Origin: Deinococcales bacterium | Lineage (GTDB): Bacteria > Deinococcota > Deinococci > Deinococcales > JAAFIG01 | DNA length: 64,000 nt | Direction: 5' to 3' | Assembly (NCBI GenBank): GCA_013298595.1 | Contig: JAAFIG010000015.1 | Location: 1 to 64,000, forward strand | In this document: piece by piece, positions 34,097-42,292 of the stretch | How positions within the stretch are numbered: position 1 is the stretch's first letter | How the letters are laid out: each line of letters starts with the position of its first letter | The notes under the pieces: generated by a model | Told to the model about the DNA's origin: nothing | The model's input: only the letters and a program-made list of their open reading frames with translations | Databases searched by the model: none | Position numbers and translations under genes: made by a program

Positions 34097-34845
34097 CGGT
34101 AATTTGCTCCCTCATCGCGTTTATATGCCCAGACTGCCAATACCAAAAACACCACGGTATAACCAAGAATCCACAGTGCATGCGTACCATCACCCGCAGC
34201 ACTTGGCACACCAACGGCTGCTCGAGTCAGTTGTCCACCATGATAAGCAGGTAAAAATGGGGCAATATCTTGCACCATTTTTGGTAGACCATCCAAAGGA
34301 ATAAACAACCCCGAAGCAAAACTCATAGGAAAGAAAATAAGATTGACCACTGGGCTAACTGCATTTACACCACGCACTGCATAACCGATAAAGACTGCCA
34401 TTGCTGCAAAAGGTAGGACACTAAAAATAGCTCGAGCCACAAGGTTCAACCATTTACCAACCTCGAGTTGAAACCCAGCGCTGATTGTGCCAACAATAAT
34501 CAGTAAGTTAATGGCAATTAGTGCAAGCAAAATGACTGAAACAATTTTTGCCACAAATAACATCCAAACTCGAGCGGGAGTAGTGCGAAGGTACTTATAC
34601 CAACCTGTGTCTCGTTCGGTGGCAATGACGATACTCAGATTAAACATCACTGTTTGAATGACCGAGTACATGACAAAACTGGCTAGAATATACGCACCCA
34701 CACTAAAACCATTGATTTTACCACTAGCGTTTGGTAAACCAAAAAAAGTCCAGAACATAATCGGAAATAACAACGTTGGAATCATCGAAGCTGGACTCCG
34801 CAGCATCCGCAGTAACTCGGCGCGAATCTGATTGAAAACATTCAT
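34093..34845 (-). CDS. ABC-2 type transporter permease
   Basis: 250 aa with six membrane segments (for example ASFVMYSVIQTVMFNLSIVI, KIVSVILLALIAINLLIIVG, FFPMSFASGLFIPLDGLPKM). The middle region with SGLFIPLDGLPKMVQDIAPF, then LPAYHGGQLTRAAVG is the ABC-2 signature of drug, lipid or bacteriocin exporters. It overlaps the ATPase gene by 4 bp. The cargo is unknown. Confidence 0.9.
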   Translation of the reverse strand: MNVFNQIRAELLRMLRSPASMIPTLLFPIMFWTFFGLPNASGKINGFSVGAYILASFVMYSVIQTVMFNLSIVIATERDTGWYKYLRTTPARVWMLFVAKIVSVILLALIAINLLIIVGTISAGFQLEVGKWLNLVARAIFSVLPFAAMAVFIGYAVRGVNAVSPVVNLIFFPMSFASGLFIPLDGLPKMVQDIAPFLPAYHGGQLTRAAVGVPSAAGDGTHALWILGYTVVFLVLAVWAYKRDEGANYR

Positions 34846-35741
34846 GCTTGCCCCCCGATAATAGGCTTTGCTGCTGTTAAAGCCACAAATGCTTCTTCTA
34901 AGCCACCACCACGCACTTCTAAATCAGAAATCTCGAGATTACGGGCAAAAATTTCACGCAGCACTTTCTCGGGTTCTAAAGTGTATAACTCGGTAGTATC
35001 ACCCACTTGGTGTTGTCTCGAGACAGCTGCTAAGTTTGTTAAAACATTGGGTGTAGCAATTTTAAAACGAATGATTTTACCACCCACCCGAGCTTTAATT
35101 TGCGCGGGGCTACCTTGGGCAACAATGCTGCCTTGATTAATCACCACAATGCGTTCGGCAAGTGCATCGGCTTCCTCGAGATAATGCGTGGTCAGAATAA
35201 TGGTTTTGCCTTGCTCGGCAAACTGGCTAACTTGTTGCCAAAAACCACGTCTTGATTCGACATCCAAAGCAGCTGTTGGTTCATCCAAAAAAAGCACATC
35301 TGGGTTACCAATCACACTCAGCGCAAAACACAAACGCTTTTTTTGCCCACCCGATAAACTCGAGCAAATATTACTCGCTTTAGCAGTTAAATCTGCCATC
35401 TCGAGGGCTTTAGCCACACTGAGTGGCTTAGGGTAATAACCTGCAATTAATGCCAGTGCTTCCGAAACCCGTAGTGTACTTGGCACATCAGAATCTTGCA
35501 GCATCACACCAACTCGTTCTCGAGCTGTTGGGTCTTGTGGGTCTTGGGAAAAAATTCGAGCTGTACCACTATCAGGGCGGCGCAAACCAAGCATTAAACT
35601 AATGGTCGTGGTTTTGCCTGCGCCATTAGGTCCAAGAAACGCCACAACTTCGCCAGATGCAACATCAAAAGAAACATCATTTACCGCTTTAAGATTGCCA
35701 AATTGTTTAGAAACATTTTTTAATTCAACCGCTGGATTCAT
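34842..35741 (-). CDS. ABC transporter ATP-binding protein
   Basis: 299 aa. Walker A GPNGAGKTTTISLMLG, Q-loop near GVMLQDSDVPST, signature LSGGQKKRLCFALSVIGNPD, Walker B VLFLDEPTAALD and switch His in IILTTHYLEEADALA. A C-terminal extension of about 80 residues follows (EPEKVLREIFARN). It energises the ABC-2 permease encoded next. SD AAGGAG before ATG 35741 settles the start. DrrA/NatA-like exporters have the same layout. Confidence 0.93.
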   Translation of the reverse strand: MNPAVELKNVSKQFGNLKAVNDVSFDVASGEVVAFLGPNGAGKTTTISLMLGLRRPDSGTARIFSQDPQDPTARERVGVMLQDSDVPSTLRVSEALALIAGYYPKPLSVAKALEMADLTAKASNICSSLSGGQKKRLCFALSVIGNPDVLFLDEPTAALDVESRRGFWQQVSQFAEQGKTIILTTHYLEEADALAERIVVINQGSIVAQGSPAQIKARVGGKIIRFKIATPNVLTNLAAVSRQHQVGDTTELYTLEPEKVLREIFARNLEISDLEVRGGGLEEAFVALTAAKPIIGGQA

Positions 35742-35794
35742 TGATTTCTCCTTGAAGTAAATCTGTATACGGGCAAAAAGCAATTTTCGTTCCT

Positions 35795-37066
35795 TTAATA
35801 CTTCTTATTGATATTTGGTTCGTGCCACCATTGCACTTTCGGAGCAGTCGCAAAATTTGCAAATTCCGATTCGGCTGACACAGACTCGAGCGGATACTGC
35901 CACGGAATTTTTTGTAACGGACTGGCTGGGCTGTATTGCAAAAGCTCGAGCAATTGATCAAGCTCCTCGTTGGTAGTGCCAATATCCTCAGGTGTTTGAC
36001 CCGCATAGATTTGCCACAAGTTACGACCTGTCTTAAATGCCATCAGCATATCCCGCCAATCGCTATAAGCAGCTTGCAGAGGTTGCGCTGCAATTAACAT
36101 CAAATCATGAGCCTCTGCAACCGTTAGCAGCCCCATACAAACCCCACTGGTAGCCAGTTGCATAAAACGTACCAAATCCCAAGCAATCAGATTTTGTAGC
36201 GGTTGTTGCTGCATTGCCTCGAGTTCAGGTCTATGCCTATCTAAGAAAACACCACGCAAAACCTCGAGTAATTCACGGCGATTCGTCACGCCCCAGTCTC
36301 GGTCAAGCATGTGTTGCATAAATTCGGCTGGCTCGAGTGAATCTACGGCTTCGCCCCACCATGCACGATAAATCGCAGCCACAGCTAAACACCAATGATA
36401 ACTCGAGGCGATAAACGCACTTTCTGCCCGATAAAAAAGAGCATTGGTTAAATATTTCGCCCGAATAACCTCGAGTTCGGTTTCACCATTTTCTGGTAAA
36501 GATAATTTCCACGGAATTTTCTGCCATAAACCATCGGGCTGTAACAACGCCGAAGCTTTGGCATAAATCGCTTGTTTAGCCAAAGCAATCTCAGGTACAG
36601 TCTGCCCAATCAATTCGCGATGCAGCACAAAAATTTCTGAAAACACCACCACAAAATCACGCCATGTCGCAAACAAAACTTGTAAACGCCGCGCATAACA
36701 AAACATCAAAGCATATGCTTCTTCTGACTCGAGCAACCGAGCATTCCAAGCCGCCCGACACATCAACAACCCCATTAACAAATCGTAAACCACTGGGTCG
36801 GACTGCACTCGAGTAGCATTCGCCCGTTGAAAAGCAGCAATATCGGATCGTTCGCCCTTAAAAATTCTAAAAACAACATCTGCCAAAATATCTTCTCGAG
36901 TACCACGATCTAATTCCTCGAGCAAAACCAAGAAATCATCATGATCATCTGCTACAAATAATTGCTCATTTGGCATACCAACAGCCTCGAGCAAAGGACT
37001 AAGCACCCCAAGCAACCAAGCATCACCTGCCGACATGAATACAGTTGGTTTACGTTTCCAAAACAT
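35795..37066 (-). CDS. DUF1266 domain protein, two-repeat
   Basis: 423 aa. Two DUF1266-like units: residues about 80-200 and 225-400. Typical stretches are DRDWGVTNRRELLEVLRGVF, IAWDLVRFMQLATSGVCMGL and a repeated QKIPWKLSLPENGET / QKIPWQYPLESVSAE module. Family members are uncharacterised cytoplasmic proteins, often near polymorphic toxin loci in enterobacteria. I chose ATG 37066 preceded by AGGGG rather than the TTG at 37084. Upstream is the convergent/divergent gap to a winged-helix regulator. Confidence 0.75.
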   Translation of the reverse strand: MFWKRKPTVFMSAGDAWLLGVLSPLLEAVGMPNEQLFVADDHDDFLVLLEELDRGTREDILADVVFRIFKGERSDIAAFQRANATRVQSDPVVYDLLMGLLMCRAAWNARLLESEEAYALMFCYARRLQVLFATWRDFVVVFSEIFVLHRELIGQTVPEIALAKQAIYAKASALLQPDGLWQKIPWKLSLPENGETELEVIRAKYLTNALFYRAESAFIASSYHWCLAVAAIYRAWWGEAVDSLEPAEFMQHMLDRDWGVTNRRELLEVLRGVFLDRHRPELEAMQQQPLQNLIAWDLVRFMQLATSGVCMGLLTVAEAHDLMLIAAQPLQAAYSDWRDMLMAFKTGRNLWQIYAGQTPEDIGTTNEELDQLLELLQYSPASPLQKIPWQYPLESVSAESEFANFATAPKVQWWHEPNINKKY

Positions 37067-37234
37067 GTTGATTACCCCTACCAAACCAACTTTTTTTCAA
37101 AATACTCAACAGCCATAAACCCACAAAAACAAAAAACCTTATAGCCGCATAAACTCGAGGTAGTAATTGCAGCAGCAAAGTATTTCCTCCTTGTTAAGCA
37201 CGAATACAGCTGCTTACCAGCAAACAATACGTGT

Positions 37235-37240
37235 TAGCTT
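37235..37240 (+). promoter_or_regulatory. Leaderless -10 box (TAGCTT) for the winged-helix regulator
   Basis: TAGCTT, 7 nt before ATG 37248. Confidence 0.4.
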
Positions 37241-37247
37241 ATGTGCC

Positions 37248-37898
37248 ATGAAACCAACTATTGCACATAGACAATTTCTCACCCTAGAATCTCGAGCCGC
37301 CGCCGCATTTCTGGTTGAACCAAAAAATTTGCGCTTACTTGATCCATTTTTACAAAACGAACAAAGCATTGCCCAATTCGCCACTCAACTTGAACTCAAC
37401 CCAAATGCTGCTTTCAAAATCGTTAAAAAACTCGAGACACTCGGATTTATTACTTGTACCAAAGAAATCATGCGACGTGGTAAACCCATTAAATTGTACC
37501 AAGCCACCGCACCAGCCTTCTTTGTACCATTCACCCATATTCCCGCTGAACACTTTATTGCCGAAATCACCAAAAGCAACTGGGAAACCATGCTTAGTGC
37601 CATGAATAAACTCTTTTCTGAAGGACGCTTAATCGAAGAAGGGTACGGAGCAATCACATCACATACACCCAACGGTAGAATCATGCTGACACCAGCAAAA
37701 GCCAATGGCGAACTTTGGGATGCTAGTGCCCCCGATTTTCCAGCTTTTGCCGCCGCATGGTTGCGTTTAAAACTCAGTTTTGCCGATGCCAAAGCTTTAC
37801 AAACCGACTTGGTTAAACTTTACTCGAGTTACCTTGAACGCGATGGAAGCGGCGATTATTTGATGGGCATTTTTTTAATTGAAACACCACAAACTTAA
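37248..37898 (+). CDS. ArsR/MarR-like winged-helix transcriptional regulator
   Basis: 216 aa. The HTH region lies at residues about 25-80 (DPFLQNEQSIAQFATQLELN, PNAAFKIVKKLETLGFITCT, then a wing KEIMRRGKPIKLYQATAPAF). The C-terminal part is all-helical and unfamiliar, ending in YLERDGSGDYLMGIFLIETP. It resembles the ArsR-fold regulators with a long effector domain found in Actinobacteria and Deinococcota. The target is unknown. A frame upstream to 37167 is open but lacks a plausible start signal. Confidence 0.75.
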   Translation: MKPTIAHRQFLTLESRAAAAFLVEPKNLRLLDPFLQNEQSIAQFATQLELNPNAAFKIVKKLETLGFITCTKEIMRRGKPIKLYQATAPAFFVPFTHIPAEHFIAEITKSNWETMLSAMNKLFSEGRLIEEGYGAITSHTPNGRIMLTPAKANGELWDASAPDFPAFAAAWLRLKLSFADAKALQTDLVKLYSSYLERDGSGDYLMGIFLIETPQT

Positions 37899-38491
37899 AA
37901 CCAAAAAGATTTTTACTTAAAAGCCCAGAATTAAGAAAAGTTGACTAGAATTTTGTGGTCATCAGCATCACTCGAGCGCTTGATAACCACACCAAAAAAC
38001 TAAACTTAGCAGATCATCTTATCAGTCACGATGTCGTCCCTGATTTTCTAGCAATTGAATAAAGTGTTTTCTGAACCTGTCAGACTCTTGTTCATTCAAA
38101 GTTAGGATGTCCTGATCTCGATTTTTGTTAAACAAATCATTCTCGAGGTGAAACCTGCACGAGAATTTTTTCTGTGAAAAAACGATTCACTCCTTCACAG
38201 ATTTTGTAGCAGTTTTTCACGGCTGATTCATGAATAGACATTACGATCAGCTTATAAGAAAATACGTTCAGCGAAACCAAATTTTGCTTACAATAACATT
38301 ATGCTTCTGAAACGAATCCTTGTGTTGCACCACCCTCTGGGGTTCCATCATACAACCTCTTGTGTGTTGAAGACCATTTACAGCAGTTGAGACACTTTTG
38401 TTTCCCAAAGTTTGGTAAAAGCACTTTCCTTTTGTAGTTCGTTCTCGAGAAGAAGATAAATCGCAAAACCTTGTACATAAGGAGCTGACTG
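37899..38491. other. Long intergenic region upstream of the glycosidase
   Basis: 593 bp without a supported gene on either strand. It holds one small inverted repeat TCTGTGAA (38171-38178) / TTCACAGA (38194-38201) followed by TTTT, and only a few CTCGAG sites. The glycosidase Shine-Dalgarno (AAGGAG) lies at its right end. It is the longest non-coding gap in the window. Confidence 0.55.
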
Positions 38492-39694
38492 ATGCCCAGA
38501 ACTTTGATGATTTACTTGGTCACTTTTTTCCTTATGACAGGATGCAGCAAAAGACAGTCTAACTCTACGAATACCTTCAGCACACTTGATCTTTCCAAGG
38601 GTATACCCAATACCCTTGGTGTTTTAATCCACGACACAGGTAACGAAAATCTTGACCGTGCAAAGCAAGGAGGCTTCAAAATCATTCGCATGGATTTGGC
38701 GTGGTACGCGGTTGAATCTATCAAGGGTCAATACGATTGGAACGAGTACGACGCAGTAGTAAGCCGCCTCAAAGCCAGAGGGCTGCGCCCCCTTTTTATT
38801 CTCGATTTTAATAACCCCAACTACAGCGCAGGCAGTGAAATGGACGGCATTGATACACCCGAGGAACGCGAAGGCTATAAGAACTTCGCCGTTGCAGCCG
38901 TGAAACGGTATCAGGATTTGATCAACCCGCTTTGGGAAATCTACAATGAACCCAACCGCCCGACCTTCTGGAGTGACCCAAGCCCACTCGAGTACACGAA
39001 CCTTTTGAAAGTTGTCGTGCCTGCCATGCGTCAGGCTAAACCCAATCTTTTTGTCATGGCTCCTGGCTTGGGACATGCCCCAGCACTAGACAAAACAGAC
39101 AAACTTATCAAAGTAGATTTTGGCTATCTGGAAAGCACCTTTGCCTTGGGCATTCTGAACCATGTAGATGCCATCAGCATTCACCCTTACCCTGATGGTG
39201 AACCAGAACTCGCCTTAGACATTTACAATGACATTCGCTCTTTGATGAAGATATACGGCAAAACCCTGCCAATTATCAGCAGTGAATGGGGCTACTCGTC
39301 GGTGGCTGCATTTGCAAATACACCACAGCTTCACGCCAATTACTTAACCCGCATGTACTTAATCAATTTAAGTCAGGATGTTCTTTCGATTGGTTACAAA
39401 TTAGAAGCAGGCAGCCCTGACCCAACTGCAGATAGTTACGAACTCGGCTTTAGTTGGTTCAATGCTAATGGTAGTGCAAAACCTGTTTATTCACAGGTGA
39501 AAACAATGATTCAGACGCTAAATGGTTTGTCGTTTGATAAACAACTACCCTCGAGCGAAAATGACTATCTGATGGAGTTTTCTAACAGCACAAAAACAAT
39601 TTTGGCAGCATGGACGACACGCTCAGCACACACCATCAACGTTTATGGCAAACCCATCAACATCAGTGGCAAACCGATTTATATAACCAAGTGA
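38492..39694 (+). CDS. Lipoprotein glycoside hydrolase, clan GH-A
   Basis: 400 aa. Signal peptide with lipobox: LMIYLVTFFLMTGC, so a lipid-anchored surface enzyme. The TIM barrel has YDWNEYDAVVSRLKARGLRP, the acid/base Glu in LWEIYNEPNRPTFW (N-E-P) and the probable nucleophile Glu in PIISSEWGYSSVAAF. This is the GH-A clan layout, close to GH39/GH5-type beta-glycosidases. CTCGAG is sparse (two or three sites in 1.2 kb), lower than in neighbours, which may indicate later arrival. Its stop overlaps a remnant on the other strand by 16 bp. Confidence 0.85.
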   Translation: MPRTLMIYLVTFFLMTGCSKRQSNSTNTFSTLDLSKGIPNTLGVLIHDTGNENLDRAKQGGFKIIRMDLAWYAVESIKGQYDWNEYDAVVSRLKARGLRPLFILDFNNPNYSAGSEMDGIDTPEEREGYKNFAVAAVKRYQDLINPLWEIYNEPNRPTFWSDPSPLEYTNLLKVVVPAMRQAKPNLFVMAPGLGHAPALDKTDKLIKVDFGYLESTFALGILNHVDAISIHPYPDGEPELALDIYNDIRSLMKIYGKTLPIISSEWGYSSVAAFANTPQLHANYLTRMYLINLSQDVLSIGYKLEAGSPDPTADSYELGFSWFNANGSAKPVYSQVKTMIQTLNGLSFDKQLPSSENDYLMEFSNSTKTILAAWTTRSAHTINVYGKPINISGKPIYITK

Positions 39695-39894
39695 TAGCTC
39701 GAGTACCCATACGGCAACGCGTCACTCCTGATCTCAAGTTTTTTGATGTTCACACAGCTCGAGAACATCTTCTTAAACCAAGCTACTATTTTCTCGAGTA
39801 TCTTCTTAGCTGGTTCTTGAATTTTATCCAGTGCAACTTTAAGACTTCCTGCTATTTTCGTTAAACCAGCAGCCGATGCTAGACTCAATGTCAC
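39679..39894 (-). pseudogene. Remnant of an effector pre-toxin linker
   Basis: A 71-codon frame whose first 40 residues (SAAGLTKIAGSLKVALDKIQ, then KKILEKIVAWFKKMF) resemble the segment before the linker of the 1375-aa effector (FAGLGKIGGKIRDVLKTIQD, then ISTALDKLVKFIADK). It starts at the stop of the 250-aa putative immunity gene (ATGA) and lacks any toxin domain. I read it as a broken fragment of a former effector tip at the end of the cassette array. It could alternatively be a short translated protein. Confidence 0.55.
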
Positions 39895-40643
39895 TTTATT
39901 TTCTCGAGAATAGTTGGAATAGGCTTAAAGTCTACGATGCCAATTAAATCACGGTCAAAAAAGTATTCTTGCCCAAGGTACTTCGCAATTTCTTTCTGAA
40001 TCAGAATCACGATCTCGAGGGGTTGGTTTTCATCATCAATTTGGAAACCAAAGTAATTTGTGTCCTTGAAATATTCAAGATTTGGGAAGACTGTTTTCAT
40101 ACCCTCCAGTTTTTCTTGAGAGAAGAATTCAATAATTTCGGGACCAAAAACAGTAAATGAATAGATACCAGGAAGATACTTAGAAAACTCGGTTCTCGAA
40201 GTGCCCACTGCGCCAATGCCTACTACGTTACTATCTTTGTAAGTTACTTTATGATGCTTAATCTTATACTCTTCTTCGCTGTATCCTGAAAGCAAAATGA
40301 AATTAATTTCGTTTACTATTTCAATTAAAATAGATTTTAAATCTTTTATTTTAGTTTTTTGAGATAGAAAATAAAGAACTGATTTTACTTTTTTATTAAT
40401 TTCATCAAACCAAATTAAACTTTTTTGATCGAAGTTTAGATAAAAATTGTAAGAATTGTAAAAAAAACTCGCTATTTCGGATACATTATTAGCATTGAAG
40501 TTAAACTTCAAATCTTCTGTATCGCCATAATTACTAGGTTTATATTTACTAATAAATTTTTCATTTATCAAAAGTTTTAAATTACTTTCCTCAAACAAAT
40601 TTTGTTGAGTATAAAGTCGAATTTTATACGGAAACTCAATCAT
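39891..40643 (-). CDS. Putative immunity protein of the displaced Tox-REase-7-like tip
   Basis: 250 aa, acidic to neutral, Phe/Tyr/Ile/Lys/Asn-rich, strikingly more A+T-rich than surrounding genes. It overlaps the displaced tip gene by 8 bp, the usual place for cognate immunity. Segments: LKLLINEKFISKYKPSNYGD, FDEINKKVKSVLYFLSQKTK and RTEFSKYLPGIYSFTVFGPE. I recognise no family. CTCGAG is found only twice, near its 3' end. Immunity is an inference from position and composition. Confidence 0.6.
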   Translation of the reverse strand: MIEFPYKIRLYTQQNLFEESNLKLLINEKFISKYKPSNYGDTEDLKFNFNANNVSEIASFFYNSYNFYLNFDQKSLIWFDEINKKVKSVLYFLSQKTKIKDLKSILIEIVNEINFILLSGYSEEEYKIKHHKVTYKDSNVVGIGAVGTSRTEFSKYLPGIYSFTVFGPEIIEFFSQEKLEGMKTVFPNLEYFKDTNYFGFQIDDENQPLEIVILIQKEIAKYLGQEYFFDRDLIGIVDFKPIPTILEKIK

Positions 40644-41745
40644 TTTTATCCTCTAAAATCGGTCTGACTTCACCACCATCTGATGCAGTTATGGCTATCC
40701 GAAGAGGTTCTGAAACCACAGTGCTTTTTCTAACTACTAAATCGAAAGCAATTGATCCACCTGTGTCAACAGCATCACCATTTTCCTTGAATATACCTTG
40801 ACCTCTGGCTATTAAAGCTATTGTTTTCATCTGGTCATCATTACTTTGACGTTTTACATCTTTCACATCACCCACAACAACACCAGGGGTAAAGAAGTCG
40901 GGAATTGCCCTTCCTTTTTCATTTCCAGCTCGATCTTTAGCAATGAAAAGAGTGTTGTTTTTCGTCACACTTCGTCCAGTTGCTTTGTTATACAAAGCAA
41001 TCGAATCTGTTTCACCAGATTTACCTAGTTTCCTCGAGGCTCGACCCGCAATATAAGCTCGGAAACCCAGTTTATTCAATCCAGCAGTTTCTCGTATTTC
41101 AAAATCAGTTACGTAGCGTTGATCCACAGTTGGTTCTATTTTCTTTAATTCCTCGAGTGACGCTATTGGGTTAGCTTTTAGGCTTTCAAGATGAGCTGTT
41201 ACTTTTGCTGGGTAAATTGCAGTAATAATTGTTTCGGAGGCAATAAATTGATAATTAAATCCTAAACCATTTTTGATGACATTAACGCTTTTGAACACAT
41301 TATGTTTTGACTTGGTTTGGCTTGCAATACCTCGAGCTAGGTCAAGAGTAAAACTCGCATCTCCTTTTAAGCCTTCAAGCACAGCTTTTTCGGTACTTTG
41401 TAAGTATTTAATACCGATAGCAACTTTGCTATCGTGCGTGTCATCACTGGTTTTATCGTCTGTGAATGACTTGATTCTTGAGGTTTTTGCTCCAAATTTA
41501 GTGGCAAAAGTCTTAAAAGCACTTAATGACTTAGTTACTCGAGAATCAGGCTTTGTTGCTATGCTTGCAACTGGTTTAGTGGCACTTGGTTTTGTTGTAA
41601 CTAGCTTAGAAGAGCCTTTATCTATTACTAACCTATCAATCACACGCTTGTTCCCATTTGCTATGTCAGGTAAGCTCGAGGTAGAGCAGTTGAGCATTAC
41701 TATTTTGAGTATTTTGAAATTTAGCATTATTCTTGTTTCAACCAT
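40636..41745 (-). CDS. Displaced effector tip: linker plus restriction-endonuclease-fold toxin (Tox-REase-7-like)
   Basis: 369 aa without DUF4157 or signal peptide. Residues about 50-165 align with the linker of the 1375-aa effector: SLSAFKTFATKFG versus SLSVFQTFAKQFG, KSFTDDKTSDDTHDSKVA versus KFTDDKTSDDAHDEKVAR, and KSKHNVFKS versus KQNHSIFKS. Residues about 275-369 differ entirely and carry GRAIPDFFTPGVVVGDVK, then DVKRQSNDDQMK and AFDLVVRKSTVVSEPLR, the P-D...(D/E)xK pattern of Tox-REase-7 nucleases. Such a tip probably degrades DNA. The start (possibly TTG or ATG near 41745) overlaps the SUKH gene by 19 bp and is uncertain. Confidence 0.75.
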   Translation of the reverse strand: MVETRIMLNFKILKIVMLNCSTSSLPDIANGNKRVIDRLVIDKGSSKLVTTKPSATKPVASIATKPDSRVTKSLSAFKTFATKFGAKTSRIKSFTDDKTSDDTHDSKVAIGIKYLQSTEKAVLEGLKGDASFTLDLARGIASQTKSKHNVFKSVNVIKNGLGFNYQFIASETIITAIYPAKVTAHLESLKANPIASLEELKKIEPTVDQRYVTDFEIRETAGLNKLGFRAYIAGRASRKLGKSGETDSIALYNKATGRSVTKNNTLFIAKDRAGNEKGRAIPDFFTPGVVVGDVKDVKRQSNDDQMKTIALIARGQGIFKENGDAVDTGGSIAFDLVVRKSTVVSEPLRIAITASDGGEVRPILEDKND

Positions 41746-42290
41746 TGGTTGCTATCTGCGTCCCAATAAAATTTCCCACCTTCTAAATCAGATAAAAATT
41801 GCTCAAGCCAAGCACGATAGCTTGGAGCTATCCATTCATTTGGTGAACTATCTCTCCACCAACTAAATATTTGTCCAACCCGACCATCAACATCAGGGTC
41901 AAGATCCACACATAAAAAATTACCACCATCACCAGCAAATGGAATCCATTTAGAATTCCAAATTTGTGGTTTAATTGGACCAACGGAATCACCTTCGTCA
42001 AGATCAATACCCGATTCAACAAGATCAGGAGCTACTTCATTATTCATCAAAGAATAATGATCAATAATCTCATCAATTGAAAATATTGCAAATTGGTAGT
42101 AAAAAACAGGAGTAGAAAATTTTTGACCATTCACTACTCGAAGTGACTCAAAAAAATCATCAACTCTAATGGAAATCAAAAGTTCTAGCTTTGTGAGTTC
42201 AACATCTGCTGCTCCAATTGCAAGGTTTTCTAAAGAAGGATGATGTAAGACTCCTAATTGTTGTTTAATTCTTTCCCAAATATCATTCAT
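41727..42290 (-). CDS. SUKH (SMI1/KNR4) family immunity protein
   Basis: 187 aa. The SUKH signature is clear: IWNSKWIPFAGDGGNFLCVD followed by LDPDVDGRVGQIFSW, and SYRAWLEQFLSDLEGGKFYW near the end. SUKH proteins are immunity proteins for nuclease toxins, notably HNH and related types. It starts 2 nt after the stop of the 1375-aa effector, which ends in an HNH motif, so the pair fits toxin and cognate immunity. No CTCGAG site occurs in the gene. Confidence 0.9.
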   Translation of the reverse strand: MNDIWERIKQQLGVLHHPSLENLAIGAADVELTKLELLISIRVDDFFESLRVVNGQKFSTPVFYYQFAIFSIDEIIDHYSLMNNEVAPDLVESGIDLDEGDSVGPIKPQIWNSKWIPFAGDGGNFLCVDLDPDVDGRVGQIFSWWRDSSPNEWIAPSYRAWLEQFLSDLEGGKFYWDADSNQWLKQE

Positions 42291-42292
42291 AA

